A stretch of 64,000 nt of DNA from Thiomicrorhabdus sp. Kp2 (GCF_000478585.1 NZ_ARWI01000001.1:310001-374000), one strand, 5' to 3'; positions 1 to 9,243 are shown, counted from the first letter of the stretch. Program-made: numbers and translations. Notes: generated by a model not told the origin, from the sequence alone.

Positions 1-215
1 GTTTAGGAATTACCGTCATAGCCGAAGGTATTGAAACCATCGAACATGAAAACGTCGCCAAAGAATTGGGTTGCGATCGGGTACAAGGCTACCTTTATCA
101 AAGGCCATTACCGGCTAATGAGATTAATATACAAGCTTTAATGAACCATGCTAGCCAATCGTCAGCACACCCACCCTACGGTTGTACCAAGAACCATAAA
201 CGGCTAAACAAGTGA
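1..215 (+). CDS. EAL-domain protein, C-terminal fragment (5' end outside window)
   Basis: The reading frame is open from base 3 to a TGA at 213-215 and gives about 70 residues. It carries the C-terminal signature of EAL-type cyclic-di-GMP phosphodiesterases: an AEGIET segment (catalytic glutamate region near the end of the barrel) followed about 20 residues later by a G-x-x-x-x-QGYLYxxP motif. After the domain there is a short basic tail ending NHKRLNK. The family hydrolyses c-di-GMP to pGpG; whether a GGDEF or sensor domain precedes it cannot be seen because the gene starts before base 1. It converges with the protease gene downstream. Confidence in the domain is high; activity is not assessable. 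Confidence 0.85.
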   Translation, partial: LGITVIAEGIETIEHENVAKELGCDRVQGYLYQRPLPANEINIQALMNHASQSSAHPPYGCTKNHKRLNK

Positions 216-244
216 TTAATCGTCTTTAATCTTAATCAAGAATA

Positions 245-270
245 AGGTGTTTTAGCTAACTAAAACACCT
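245..270. terminator. Hairpin between convergent genes
   Basis: An 11-bp perfect stem (AGGTGTTTTAG / CTAAAACACCT) with a 4-nt loop lies 30 bases after the EAL-protein stop and just past the end of the convergent protease gene. There is no clear T-run on either side, so termination is plausible rather than certain. Confidence 0.5.
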
Positions 271-282
271 AAGTTAAACACA

Positions 283-3243
283 CTATAAAGTGTGTATTTC
301 AAACCCATTATCCGCCACAATATCTTTCATTCCACTGTGGGTTAACACTGCTGAAGAAGTATTTTCTGAGCTTAGATAACGTTCTGCAACTTCTCGTAAT
401 TCGTTAAGTGTGGTTGAAATAACCCCTTCACGATACGCCATACGAATATCGTGTGTACGACCATATAACTCTTGGTAAAAGGCTTTTTTCATTTCGCCTG
501 CTGGTGAACCTGGTTTATCCATTGAACTAATCACGTTTAAAATGGCTTCATCGACTTTGGCTTGTGTGGCCTCTGAACTCATTAACCACTCTTTGGCACG
601 CTTAAAGTCCGCATAAGTTTCTAATAAACGTGGGTCACGATATGAATAGAATACAAAAGCTGATGCTTCTGCGTTATAACTAGCACCGCCACCATAAGCA
701 CCGCCCTTTTCACGAATCACTGAGTGCAAGAAACCATTACGTAAACAAGCACCTAATACCGATAACTTAGCCGCATCTTCATGGTCTGACATAACCGCTG
801 GGTAAGCCAGTGCACAAAAGTTCACCTGCGTACTGGTTATCCAGGCCTGGTTAATTGGCTGTTGATTAGCCGTAAACTCAAAACCTGGTATAGATGTACT
901 GGTTTCCGTAGAACCCCGCCACGCAGATTGCATAGTACTTAGTGCTGAATCGATTCCCGTTTCATCACTAACGACTAAACCTTGTTTGCTGGACTGCTTG
1001 ATTTTCGTTTGAATTGAACTTAATCCATCACTGAACGATTGCATGGCATCATCTGAATCTTGCAGTTCTTTATGTAATGTCTTAATGTACTGAATGCCCT
1101 TAAAACCAGAACGTTCAAACTTCCATTTAGCCGCTGGGGTAAAGTTTTGCACCGCCGCCATCATCGCTTGGCCATGCCCATTTCCCGTTACGCCATGATC
1201 AATCGAAGAGCGAATTTGTGAAACCAAATCTTTTAGGCGATTCGCTTCATTAAAACGCGCTTCATTCAATGTTTCATTGAGTAATTCAGCCATGGGTAAC
1301 TGATTACAGTTCAGCGCTTTAGATGACAAAATAAAATGGCTATGACAACCGTTTGGTTCACCCAATTTAGAGTGAATACTTGAGCGAGCCGAAATGCCAC
1401 CAGAAACTTCAGCTTGGTGAGATTGCATTTGAATGTAATCTCTTTGGCTTGTGCCCACTTCAGTTAAACAACTATTAAACAACGGCATTAACGCTTGCTC
1501 TTGTTCATTCAACTCTGGCAAATCAATAATTAACTGCTCATAGGTTAAACCATTGGTTCCACATTGATAGCTCTTCACCGACATATCCGCAATGCGTGAA
1601 ATTTGTGCTGGGTATTGTTTGATATCTGCTGGAATATCCTCTTTGGTCACTTCTGGCAAAATACTTGGATCATCTTCTTGCGATTGACGCTCTTCTAAAG
1701 CCAAAGCCTGGTCAATAATCGCTTGTTTTTCAGCATCGGTTAGCTTGGCTTGAATGGCGGCTAATTTCGTTTTTTCAGCCTGTTCTTTTTTGGCCGAAAG
1801 CTCGGTATCTGGTTTCATAGTTAAACGAACACGGTGCGTATTATCTAACAATAATGTTTTTACCAGGCCTGGTATAAAGTCAGGAGACTTTACTTCATTT
1901 TCTAGTTGTTTTAAGGCTGAATCGGTATCTAACAATGCAATTGGGTCACCCTCATGCAGAGCGCCCGCTAATGAGTGCAAAATAAGCTGTAAACCGTAAG
2001 GATAACTGTCACCACCAACTTCACGTTGCGAAAGTTCTAATTGATGTAGCATCGCTTCAACTTGAGATTGCTCCACACCTTCATCGACAATACGTTGCAG
2101 CTCTGCTAAAATCATCTCTTCAATCGCTTGAGCGTGTTCTGGCTCAGAACCTTGCACACCCACCACAAAAGCCATCTCTTTATTTGACTCTTCAAACCCA
2201 CAAAGTGGTGATGGCGCATTGGCTAAATTCGTTTCTTCAAGCACTTTACGTAATGGTGAAGCACTGTTGTCTAACAACACTGCTGCCAGTAAATGCCCGC
2301 GTAACACTTGCAATGGGTCTTGGTTTTGACCTAATAACCAACCTAAAACGATGTGTGTTTTCTTAGACACATCCTCTTCATCTAAGGCATAACTTGACTC
2401 AACCACTTTTGGTTCAGAATAACGAGGCTCCAATCCAACATGCACTTGAGGAACAGTATCTTTAAAACGCTCTAAAGCCAGGTTCTCAAACTGAGTTTGA
2501 TGTTCAAATGCACTAATATCACCGTAAGTCATAAAGACCGAATTGGATGGATGATAATGCAGTTTATGGAAATCCAATAATTGCTGATGCGTTAAATTTG
2601 GAATGTCTTCTGGCTCACCACCGCTGTTATAGTGATAAGTGCTGGTTGGATACAGCTCTGCAGAAAACGCCTGCCAAAGTGTCGAAACAGGTGAACTCAT
2701 CGCCCCTTTCATTTCATTGAATACCACGCCTTTATAGGTCAAAGGCGAATCTGGATTCGTCATCTCTTCAAACTCAAAACGGTGCCCTTCTTGGGCAAAA
2801 TCTAACGCGTCCAAATTCGGAAAAAACACCGCATCCATATAGACCTGTAACAAATTCTGAAAATCTTTGCGGTTCTCTGTGGCAAATGGATAGGCTGTCC
2901 AGTCACTTGAGGTAAAGGCATTCATAAAGGTATTTAACGAACGGCGAATCATCATAAAGAAGGGGTCACGAACAGGGTATTTTTCACTGCCGCACAAGGT
3001 CGTATGTTCAAGAATATGTGCTACACCCGTTGAATCCATCGGCACGGTTCTTAAGCCAACCAAAAACACATTTTGAGGGTCATCTGCCGCTAAATGATAG
3101 TGTGCAGCTCCCGTTACTCTATGCTCAAAATGTTGAATTGTTAAATTTAAGGATTCAATCTCTTGCTCGCCTTTAAACTCAAATGCTGGATGGTTTATTT
3201 GTACCGATTGGGTTTTATTTTGCGTCATACAGTGTCCATTCAT
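283..3243 (-). CDS. PreP-like insulinase-family (M16C) zinc metalloprotease
   Basis: 986 residues, the usual length of presequence-protease-type M16C enzymes, which degrade unfolded peptides inside a closed two-half chamber. The inverted zinc motif HxxEH (HILEH) is near residue 78, followed by the family hallmarks CGSEKYPVRDPFF and LNTFMNAFTSSDWTAYPF, close to mitochondrial PITRM1. The C-terminal half has the substrate-pocket segment KGGAYGGG near residue 860. No signal peptide is evident, so a cytoplasmic peptidase is expected. Two ATGs compete: the first (3243) and one at residue 6 (3228, MTQNKTQ), which has a GGA upstream. Codons for IPGLV near residue 460 contain a copy of the abundant ACCAGGCCTGGT palindrome, and a one-mismatch copy lies at 840-851. 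Stand-alone monocistronic position. Confidence 0.9.
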   Translation of the reverse strand: MNGHCMTQNKTQSVQINHPAFEFKGEQEIESLNLTIQHFEHRVTGAAHYHLAADDPQNVFLVGLRTVPMDSTGVAHILEHTTLCGSEKYPVRDPFFMMIRRSLNTFMNAFTSSDWTAYPFATENRKDFQNLLQVYMDAVFFPNLDALDFAQEGHRFEFEEMTNPDSPLTYKGVVFNEMKGAMSSPVSTLWQAFSAELYPTSTYHYNSGGEPEDIPNLTHQQLLDFHKLHYHPSNSVFMTYGDISAFEHQTQFENLALERFKDTVPQVHVGLEPRYSEPKVVESSYALDEEDVSKKTHIVLGWLLGQNQDPLQVLRGHLLAAVLLDNSASPLRKVLEETNLANAPSPLCGFEESNKEMAFVVGVQGSEPEHAQAIEEMILAELQRIVDEGVEQSQVEAMLHQLELSQREVGGDSYPYGLQLILHSLAGALHEGDPIALLDTDSALKQLENEVKSPDFIPGLVKTLLLDNTHRVRLTMKPDTELSAKKEQAEKTKLAAIQAKLTDAEKQAIIDQALALEERQSQEDDPSILPEVTKEDIPADIKQYPAQISRIADMSVKSYQCGTNGLTYEQLIIDLPELNEQEQALMPLFNSCLTEVGTSQRDYIQMQSHQAEVSGGISARSSIHSKLGEPNGCHSHFILSSKALNCNQLPMAELLNETLNEARFNEANRLKDLVSQIRSSIDHGVTGNGHGQAMMAAVQNFTPAAKWKFERSGFKGIQYIKTLHKELQDSDDAMQSFSDGLSSIQTKIKQSSKQGLVVSDETGIDSALSTMQSAWRGSTETSTSIPGFEFTANQQPINQAWITSTQVNFCALAYPAVMSDHEDAAKLSVLGACLRNGFLHSVIREKGGAYGGGASYNAEASAFVFYSYRDPRLLETYADFKRAKEWLMSSEATQAKVDEAILNVISSMDKPGSPAGEMKKAFYQELYGRTHDIRMAYREGVISTTLNELREVAERYLSSENTSSAVLTHSGMKDIVADNGFEIHTL
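1862..1873. repeat. ACCAGGCCTGGT palindrome, copy 1
   Basis: Exact 12-mer inside the M16C protease gene, read there as part of I-P-G-L-V. Confidence 0.9.
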
Positions 3244-3281
3244 CTTTTTTATTTTATGTTTAATTTACAGGGATTATAAAC

Positions 3282-3310
3282 AAAAAAAGGCTGCCAGATG
3301 GCAGCCCTTT
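3282..3310 (-). terminator. Rho-independent terminator of pnp
   Basis: On the minus strand, GGCTGCCA - TC - TGGCAGCC forms an 8-bp GC-rich stem followed by seven T, about 20 bases after the pnp stop codon. Confidence 0.9.
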
Positions 3311-3328
3311 AATGAGAAACTCTTGAGA

Positions 3329-5419
3329 TTATTTCTCAACAGCCGTCATTGAAAGTTTAACGCGACCTTGTTTATCAATATCGGTTAATTTCACCTTAAT
3401 TTCTTGGCCTTCAGAAAGGTATTTACTCACATCTTCCACACGCTCTTCAGCGATTTGAGAAACGTGTACTAAACCTTCACGACCTGGCATATAGGCAACA
3501 AAAGCCCCAAAATCAACAATTTTTTTAACAACTGCATCGTAAGTTTTACCAATTTCTGGTTCAGCAGTAATCTCAGCAATACGCGCTTTAGCCGCATTTG
3601 CAGATTCATCGTCGGTTGCGGCGATTTTAACGTTACCATCGTCATCAATTTCAATCGTACAGCCAGTCTCTTCTGTTAAAGCACGAATCGTTGCGCCACC
3701 TTTACCGATGATTTCACGTACTTTCTCTGGTTTAACTTTTACCATAAAGAAACGAGGTGCGGTTGCACCAACTGATTCATTTGATGTGCTAATCGCTTTA
3801 GACATCTCACCCAAAATATGCAAACGCCCAGCTTTCGCTTGTTCTAAGGCAATCTGCATAATCTCTTCAGTAATACCCGTGATTTTGATATCCATCTGTA
3901 GAGCCGTAATACCTTGATCTGTACCCGCTACTTTAAAGTCCATATCACCCAAGTGATCTTCATCCCCTAAAATATCGGAAAGAACCGCAAAACCAGACTC
4001 TTCTTTAATTAAGCCCATTGCAATCCCTGCAATTGGTGCCGCAATAGGCACACCAGCGTGCATCAATGACATTGAAGTACCGCAAACAGAAGCCATCGAA
4101 CTTGAACCATTAGATTCCGTAATCTCAGACACCACACGAATCGTGTATGGGAACTCTTCAGCCGTAGGTAATAGAGCCGCAACACCACGACGAGCTAACA
4201 TTCCATGACCAATCTCACGACGACCTGGACTACCAGTACGGCCACACTCACCTACTGAGAATGGAGGAAAATTGTAGTGCAACATAAAACGGTCATGGTA
4301 AGAACCTGTTAAATCATCAACAATTTTAGCGTCTCTTTCAGTACCCAAAGTTGTGACCACTAACGCCTGAGTTTCACCTCGCGTAAACAGAGCAGAACCG
4401 TGAACTTGTGGCAATACACCAACTTGACAGTTAATCGCACGAACCGTTTGAGTATCGCGCCCATCAATACGAGGTTCGCCCGCAATAACACGACCACGCA
4501 CGATATCTTTCTGCAACTTACCAAACATGCCTTCGATTTCTTTGTCATCAAAACCTGTTTCATTGCTTTCAGATAAGGCTAGTTCATCCATTGCTTTGGC
4601 TTTTGCTGCATCTAATGCCGCATAACGATCCATTTTATCGGCAATAGAGTAGGCGGCTTCAACATCTGCACGAATCAAACCAAATACTGCATCTTTTAAT
4701 TCTGTGTTAACCGCAGCTGCTTCCCATTCCCAACGAGGTTTACCTGCTTCTGCCGCAAATTCAGTAATTGCGTCAATCGCTACTTGCATCTGTTGGTGAC
4801 CAAACATCACCGCACCTAACATCACATCTTCAGGTAGTTCTGCGGCTTCTGATTCAACCATTAATACGGCATCTTTTGTACCAGCAACACTTAACTCTAA
4901 GTCAGAAGTCACTAGTTCATCCATACTAGGATTTAGCATAAATTCATCATTGCTATAACCAACAATGGCCGCACCAATTGGGCCATCAAATGGAATTCCA
5001 GAAATGGCTAATGCCGCAGAAGTACCCAACATCGCAGGTACTTCTGTACCCACTTCTGGGTCTAAAGCAACAACCGTTGCAATGATTTGCACTTCATTTA
5101 AAAAACCTTTTGGAAATAACGGACGAATAGGACGATCAATAAGGCGAGACGTTAAGGTTTCTTTTTCAGAAGGACGACCTTCACGCTTTAAAAAACCACC
5201 AGGAATTTTACCCGCTGCATAAGCTTTTTCTTGATAGTTTACGGTTAAAGGAAAGAAGTCTTGCCCTGCTTTTGCAGACTTAGCGGCAACTGCGGTTACT
5301 AAAACGCGCGTGTCACCCATTCCAATCATTACTGCTCCGTCTGCTTGACGAGCAATCTCTCCAGTTTCAAGAGTTACCTGGTGCTGCCCATACTGAAAAG
5401 TTTTAGTAAACTTTGCCAT
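3329..5419 (-). CDS. pnp: Polyribonucleotide nucleotidyltransferase (PNPase)
   Basis: Phosphorolytic 3'-5' exoribonuclease and degradosome component. Starting at the ATG at 5419 gives 696 residues ([20 protein letters not shown]), a normal length; an upstream in-frame ATG at 5443 is less likely because AGGAC lies correctly spaced before 5419. Order of domains: first RNase PH-like domain, all-alpha linker, second RNase PH domain with the FFDGTG-unrelated but typical [10 protein letters not shown]-type motif (here [11 protein letters not shown]) and the [12 protein letters not shown] active-site loop, then KH ([21 protein letters not shown]) and S1 ([17 protein letters not shown]-like) domains. 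It follows rpsO in the classical order and has a long hairpin in its leader, suggesting RNase III/PNPase autocontrol as in Escherichia coli. Confidence 0.97.
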   Translation of the reverse strand: MAKFTKTFQYGQHQVTLETGEIARQADGAVMIGMGDTRVLVTAVAAKSAKAGQDFFPLTVNYQEKAYAAGKIPGGFLKREGRPSEKETLTSRLIDRPIRPLFPKGFLNEVQIIATVVALDPEVGTEVPAMLGTSAALAISGIPFDGPIGAAIVGYSNDEFMLNPSMDELVTSDLELSVAGTKDAVLMVESEAAELPEDVMLGAVMFGHQQMQVAIDAITEFAAEAGKPRWEWEAAAVNTELKDAVFGLIRADVEAAYSIADKMDRYAALDAAKAKAMDELALSESNETGFDDKEIEGMFGKLQKDIVRGRVIAGEPRIDGRDTQTVRAINCQVGVLPQVHGSALFTRGETQALVVTTLGTERDAKIVDDLTGSYHDRFMLHYNFPPFSVGECGRTGSPGRREIGHGMLARRGVAALLPTAEEFPYTIRVVSEITESNGSSSMASVCGTSMSLMHAGVPIAAPIAGIAMGLIKEESGFAVLSDILGDEDHLGDMDFKVAGTDQGITALQMDIKITGITEEIMQIALEQAKAGRLHILGEMSKAISTSNESVGATAPRFFMVKVKPEKVREIIGKGGATIRALTEETGCTIEIDDDGNVKIAATDDESANAAKARIAEITAEPEIGKTYDAVVKKIVDFGAFVAYMPGREGLVHVSQIAEERVEDVSKYLSEGQEIKVKLTDIDKQGRVKLSMTAVEK

Positions 5420-5486
5420 ATTTTGTCCTTTTAAATCGTTCATTAAGTTTCAATCTTAACTTTTACAATCGTCTTATTGTCTGAAA

Positions 5487-5535
5487 CCTGAATCCCTAAT
5501 GAAATGATTGAAATTCATACCATTAGGGATTCAGG
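5487..5535 (-). promoter_or_regulatory. Long hairpin in pnp leader (candidate RNase III site)
   Basis: A perfect 15-bp inverted repeat, CCTGAATCCCTAATG at 5487-5501 and its complement at 5521-5535, with a 19-nt loop, lies 68 bases upstream of the pnp start in the rpsO-pnp intergenic region. It has no T-run, so it is not a terminator. In E. coli the pnp leader carries an RNase III-cleaved stem used in PNPase autoregulation; the position here is equivalent. Role inferred. Confidence 0.6.
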
Positions 5536-5683
5536 CTATCGGGTTACAGGCAATCTATTTTTGCAAAAATTAAAGTTCATCCATTCTACTCTTAAACGAT
5601 AAGAATTTAAAACGAAACAATCAGTTTTTTAAATCGCATCTAGCAAAATTAGAACGGTGGGCAAAATAAGAAATTTTAGACAT

Positions 5684-5710
5684 AAAAAAACCCCGCATTG
5701 CGGGGTCTTT
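5684..5710 (-). terminator. Terminator of rpsO
   Basis: CCCCGC / GCGGGG stem with an A-tract on the plus strand (seven T on the transcript) begins about 35 bases after the rpsO stop. Read-through into pnp is expected in such operons. Confidence 0.85.
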
Positions 5711-5744
5711 TTGAGCTTTTGAACTCCGTAAAGTAATTCTAAAA

Positions 5745-6011
5745 TTACTTACGTAGACCAAGACGCTTGATAAGAGCTAGGTATCTTTCACCATCTTTCT
5801 TATGAACGTAATCTAAAAGCTTACGACGACGGCTAACAAGACGAAGAAGACCAGTACGAGAGTGGTTATCTTGCTTGTGAGTTTTAAAGTGCTCAGTAAG
5901 GTATTTGATACGTGCAGTTAAAAGTGCAACTTGAACTTCAGGTGAACCAGTATCACCTTCTTTTGTTGCGTATTCAGCAACGATTTTAGCTTTAACTTCT
6001 GCGTTAAACAT
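5745..6011 (-). CDS. rpsO: 30S ribosomal protein S15
   Basis: 88 residues, matching the usual 88-89. Visible family blocks: [41 protein letters not shown] and the C-terminal [15 protein letters not shown]15 binds the central domain of 16S rRNA early in small-subunit assembly and in E. coli represses its own translation by trapping the initiation complex on a pseudoknot. A GGAG lies 5 bases before the ATG. The 50 bases upstream hold an ATCGGT / ACCGAT pair (about 6022-6067) that could form such a leader fold, but I cannot confirm it. Followed by its terminator and pnp. Confidence 0.97.
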   Translation of the reverse strand: MFNAEVKAKIVAEYATKEGDTGSPEVQVALLTARIKYLTEHFKTHKQDNHSRTGLLRLVSRRRKLLDYVHKKDGERYLALIKRLGLRK

Positions 6012-6133
6012 AATGTTTACTCCATTGGATCGGTCTTAATAAAGATCCGCCTCCACAACCGATGATAGGGACGAATTCGCGTATTTTACTGATTTTTCAC
6101 CAGAATACAATAATTTATCACTTATTTTTAATG

Positions 6134-6159
6134 AACCACGAAGTCACGAAGACACGAAG
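6134..6159. repeat. CACGAAG-type repeat, copy A
   Basis: ACCACGAAGTCACGAAGACACGAAG: a run of CACGAAG units at 7-8 base spacing. Related copies sit at 48264-48298 and, inverted, at 48391-48427; a degenerate one is at about 21104-21140. This type of intergenic repeat is seen in many proteobacterial genomes. Confidence 0.6.
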
Positions 6160-6195
6160 TATTTTTTAATAAAAAAGAAGCTTGCGAATAGCAAA

Positions 6196-6330
6196 TGACT
6201 GACGACCAACAAAGAAAGTCAAATTATATAAAATCAATTTTCGAGTTAGTTCGGTTTTAAATAAGATCAGGTCAAGGCGTGAGTAAGGAGCCTACATACA
6301 GTAGGTGACGAACGAACAACACAGAGATGA
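6196..6330. repeat. 135-bp direct repeat, copy 1
   Basis: Nearly identical to 6413-6547 (offset 217, no net gap; differences in the stretch after GACGACCA). It contains a small inverted repeat, CCTAC-ATACA-GTAGG. It lies in the 567-base gap upstream of rpsO, which contains no gene I can support. Confidence 0.9.
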
Positions 6331-6412
6331 CTGTTAATCCACAATTTGCAGTTTTATTGCTTCTGTGGGTGGTTCAGTTCACGGCGGGAGAAATGAGCTT
6401 ACGAGTAGTAAG

Positions 6413-6547
6413 TGACTGACGACCAGGAAAAAAAGTCAAATTATATAAAATCAATTTTCGAGTTAGTTCGGTTTTAAATAAGATCAGGTCAAGGCGTGAG
6501 TAAGGAGCCTACATACAGTAGGTGACGAACGAACAACACAGAGATGA
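6413..6547. repeat. 135-bp direct repeat, copy 2, closed into a 98-bp hairpin element
   Basis: Second copy of the repeat at 6196-6330. Unlike copy 1 it is completed by a right arm: 6467-6486 and 6545-6564 are inverted complements over 20 bases with one mismatch (TTCGGTTTTAAATAAGATCA). The whole could fold as a long stem with the inner CCTAC/GTAGG hairpin, resembling a small mobile or structured intergenic element. Confidence 0.85.
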
Positions 6548-6578
6548 TCTTATTTAAAGCCGAAATAACCGATAAATT

Positions 6579-7070
6579 TTAGTGTTTGCCGAAACCGTGC
6601 ATATAATGCCCTAGTGCTGAGATATCATCTCCCATATGACGCACTAAAATATCTAAACTGACAATCGCATTTTCTAAAATATTTACCACAATATAAGGCT
6701 CTTCTACTTTCAGGCGATCGTACATAGCTCGTGTAAGCTCAAGTACTGTAACCCCTTTTTTGCAGGCTTCCATACGCAGGTTACGTGGTTTTCTATCAAA
6801 GAATGACATTTCACCAATTAAAGTTCCTGTTCCTTGCTTACCCACGCTTGCAGAATCTTGGCCATCAAAGCTCAAAAACTGAACCTTACCTTTTATAATA
6901 AAGCCAAGCGAGTCACCCACTTCACCAGAATCTGAAATAATGTCACCGCCAGCGTACTCTTTTTCTTGTAAGAAATGCGTTAAGGTTTCTACGTCTTGTT
7001 TTGTCAAAGATTCACAAATCGAGTTCTCTTGAAAAAAGGTAAAAAGTTCTTTTGCTGACATTGAAATCAT
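6579..7070 (-). CDS. Single-domain cyclic-nucleotide-binding (Crp-type effector) protein
   Basis: 163 residues containing only the beta-barrel cNMP domain (about residues 10-125) and a helical C-terminus; no helix-turn-helix and no membrane segment. The family signature G-x-x-x-GEMSFFD-x-x-x-R-x (residues about 83-98) is close to the phosphate-binding cassette (GEx...R), so ligand binding is possible. The start at 7070 is supported by AGGAG eight bases upstream; a second ATG lies at residue 4. It sits 35 bases after the methyltransferase gene in the same direction, probably co-transcribed with the truB region. Partner and ligand unknown. Confidence 0.7.
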   Translation of the reverse strand: MISMSAKELFTFFQENSICESLTKQDVETLTHFLQEKEYAGGDIISDSGEVGDSLGFIIKGKVQFLSFDGQDSASVGKQGTGTLIGEMSFFDRKPRNLRMEACKKGVTVLELTRAMYDRLKVEEPYIVVNILENAIVSLDILVRHMGDDISALGHYMHGFGKH

Positions 7071-7105
7071 GGATTATTCTCCTACTACTCTGAAGTATGA
7101 CTATT

Positions 7106-7966
7106 TTATGTTTTTGTTAGTGGCTTTTGTGCCAAAAATGATGCAACAGGTCGCCCATCATCTAAAGTATCTATTCTATCAATAATTATATTAAAGCCTG
7201 AAAAAACTTGAGCTAATTCAGTTGGCTTTAAAATAAAATTGGGATTTTTAGGCGAATCAAACTTTTCAACACCTTCGGTAAATGTTTGAAACAATACAAA
7301 CCCACCAGGCCTGGTAACTTGTTCAATATATTCAAAAATATCTCTATTTAAAAAACGAACCATCGTGATTAAATCAAATTGCTGATTGGGTAAACAGCCC
7401 TCTTTCTTGATATCACAACACTTAAACTTTACGTTAGCACCTGATAATGCCGCTAGAGCTTTAGAACGTTTAAGTACCTTAGCCTCATGATCAATGGCGG
7501 TGACATTCATACGGTTTTTAGCTAAAAAGATGGCATCACGTCCACCACCACAGCCAATATCTAAAACGGCTGGACGAGCTTTTTCTTCGAGATTAAATTC
7601 AAGTTTAGTTGTTTTTAGTAAATCAACAAATTCAGCAACCAAGGCACAAGGCGACCAAAGCACCTTAGAGTTTGAACCCGATTCTACCAGGCCTGGTAAC
7701 TTTTCTGACCACGCTTGCATGGTTTGATTAGAGTGAATGACCAAGGAGCCTGTGACGTCATAACCTTTACTGTCTAATAGAACACTGGCGGCTTCAATCT
7801 CGTCTTTACCACCAACCAAATAAAGTTTGGAGGGGGATGCGGGCAACGCATTAAGGCTTTCTGGTAAGATTTCCCAACTTAACCAAGTTGCGTTTTTGAG
7901 ATGCCCTTGCTTGAAATCTTCAAACGAACGTAAATCGATAATGCCATCGGCTTTTGCAAAGACCAT
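7106..7966 (-). CDS. Rhodanese-like domain fused to SAM-dependent methyltransferase
   Basis: 286 residues. Residues 1-90 read as a rhodanese fold (DLRSFEDFKQGHLKNATWLSW, the usual D-x-R...GH-x-x-x-A pattern), but the active-site loop is LYLVGGKDE with no cysteine, so sulfur transfer is unlikely. Residues 130-280 are a class I methyltransferase of the TehB-like group: motif I is LDIGCGGGRDAIFLA, motif II AIDHEAKVL, motif IV FDLITMVRFLNRD. The substrate is unknown. The ATG overlaps the truB stop by one base (TAATG), so it is translationally coupled to truB, hinting at an RNA or ribosome-related job, but that is inference. Two copies of the ACCAGGCCTGGT palindrome lie inside (TRPGG and LPGLV codons). 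Confidence 0.8.
   Translation of the reverse strand: MVFAKADGIIDLRSFEDFKQGHLKNATWLSWEILPESLNALPASPSKLYLVGGKDEIEAASVLLDSKGYDVTGSLVIHSNQTMQAWSEKLPGLVESGSNSKVLWSPCALVAEFVDLLKTTKLEFNLEEKARPAVLDIGCGGGRDAIFLAKNRMNVTAIDHEAKVLKRSKALAALSGANVKFKCCDIKKEGCLPNQQFDLITMVRFLNRDIFEYIEQVTRPGGFVLFQTFTEGVEKFDSPKNPNFILKPTELAQVFSGFNIIIDRIDTLDDGRPVASFLAQKPLTKT
7304..7315. repeat. ACCAGGCCTGGT palindrome, copy 2
   Basis: Exact 12-mer in the methyltransferase half of the rhodanese fusion gene, read as T-R-P-G. Confidence 0.9.
7686..7697. repeat. ACCAGGCCTGGT palindrome, copy 3
   Basis: Exact 12-mer in the same gene 382 bases from copy 2, read as P-G-L-V at the junction of the two domains; flanked on the plus strand by AACTT. 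Confidence 0.9.
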
Positions 7967-8880
7967 TAACCCGCTTCACTCTCTGGTAAATTAAAGACAC
8001 GCTTGGGCTTTAATAACTGCTTTTCAGTTTGCCATTCACCCACGGCAATACAGACGTTATTTTCGTAAAAACGCACCAAATCGGTATCTGGTTTTGGCAT
8101 TTCCAACTTACCACCGTGTCGAATCAAGTCTGCTTGTTCAGAAGTTAAATCGATACGTTGTAAATGTTTGATTGCAATGTCTAATGGTTGAACACAGGCA
8201 TCAAGTTGTTGCTCAATCTCTTCAAGGGTTAACATATCATCACCCGACAAACTACCCGTTTGTGTACGGTGCAAGGCGATTAAATGCCCCACTGTTCCTA
8301 ATGCCTTGGCGATATCCTCACCCAGAGTTCTAACGTAAGTGCCCTTAGAGCAGTGCACATCAAACACAATTTGGTTATCGGTAAAGGAGACCAAAAACAA
8401 ACTGATGATTTTAATTGGTCGAGCAGGACGCTCTATCTCAATACCTTGACGTGCGTAGAAATAAAGCGGTTTACCCTGGTGTTTTAAAGCGGAATACATT
8501 GGCGGGATCTGTTCAATATCGCCCACAAATTTGGCAAGAACAGCTTCAATTAAATCGGTAGTTAGCTCTGGCACAGGCAAGGTTTGAATAATTTCACCTT
8601 CGGTATCACCCGTATCAGACTGTTCACCCAGTTTTAACGTCGCAGTGTAGCGTTTATCCGATTCTAAAAGTAACCCCGAAACTTTGGTTGCTTCACCTAA
8701 ACAGATTGGCAAAAGCCCTGTGGCAAACGGATCTAAAGCCCCGGTATGCCCACCTTTTTTAGCATTAAAGGCACGAATCACTTTTTGTAAAATACCATTG
8801 GATGAATCACCCACAGGTTTGTTCAACAATACAATGCCATTTACGACACGCTTGGGAGGTCTTTTATACTGCTGAGTCAT
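7966..8880 (-). CDS. truB: tRNA pseudouridine(55) synthase
   Basis: 304 residues. Makes pseudouridine 55 in the T-loop of tRNAs. The N-terminus has the KPVGDSSNGILQKV segment, and the catalytic aspartate is in GGHTGALDPFATGLLPICLG (residues about 39-58). The later CSKGTYVRTLGEDIA block is also typical of TruB, and a PUA-like C-terminal domain follows. Its ATG comes directly after the rbfA stop codon with no gap, and its own stop overlaps the next gene by one base. Confidence 0.97.
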   Translation of the reverse strand: MTQQYKRPPKRVVNGIVLLNKPVGDSSNGILQKVIRAFNAKKGGHTGALDPFATGLLPICLGEATKVSGLLLESDKRYTATLKLGEQSDTGDTEGEIIQTLPVPELTTDLIEAVLAKFVGDIEQIPPMYSALKHQGKPLYFYARQGIEIERPARPIKIISLFLVSFTDNQIVFDVHCSKGTYVRTLGEDIAKALGTVGHLIALHRTQTGSLSGDDMLTLEEIEQQLDACVQPLDIAIKHLQRIDLTSEQADLIRHGGKLEMPKPDTDLVRFYENNVCIAVGEWQTEKQLLKPKRVFNLPESEAG

Positions 8881-9243
8881 TTACGAATTGAGTGCCTTAT
8901 TAATCAACTCTTCCATGTGCTGTGCATGCTCTGGAATATTGTCATAATAAAAACGGATATGCGGCACAATTCTTAAACGTAGACGTTTACCAATCTCTGA
9001 ACGAAAAAAACCTTGGGCTTTTTCCAAGGCCGCTAAGGTATCCGCCACTTCTGGATCATTTTCATTAAAGCCCATTAAAGCAAAATGAACTTTAGCGACA
9101 CTTAAATCTTTACTTATTTTACAATCAGTAATACTAATATTCTGAAAGCGCGGGTCTTTTACCTCTTGCACAATCAACTGTGCAATGGTTCTTCTAATTT
9201 CTTGAGCGACTCGTGTTGGTCTGCTCACAGTTTGATTACTCAT
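8881..9243 (-). CDS. rbfA: Ribosome-binding factor A
   Basis: 120 residues, normal length. Assembly factor needed for 16S 5'-end maturation and cold adaptation. Family blocks RPTRVAQEIRRTIAQLIVQEVKDPR near the N-terminus and IGKRLRLRIVPHIRFYYD (residues 82-99, KH-like fold) are clear. It lies between infB and truB as in most gammaproteobacteria, but 169 bases separate it from infB and that gap holds a terminator-like hairpin. Confidence 0.97.
   Translation of the reverse strand: MSNQTVSRPTRVAQEIRRTIAQLIVQEVKDPRFQNISITDCKISKDLSVAKVHFALMGFNENDPEVADTLAALEKAQGFFRSEIGKRLRLRIVPHIRFYYDNIPEHAQHMEELINKALNS

Noticed and set aside
1754-1999. Plus-strand open frame opposite the M16C protease
   Set aside because: Shadow frame of a conserved gene; no start signal and no family pattern.
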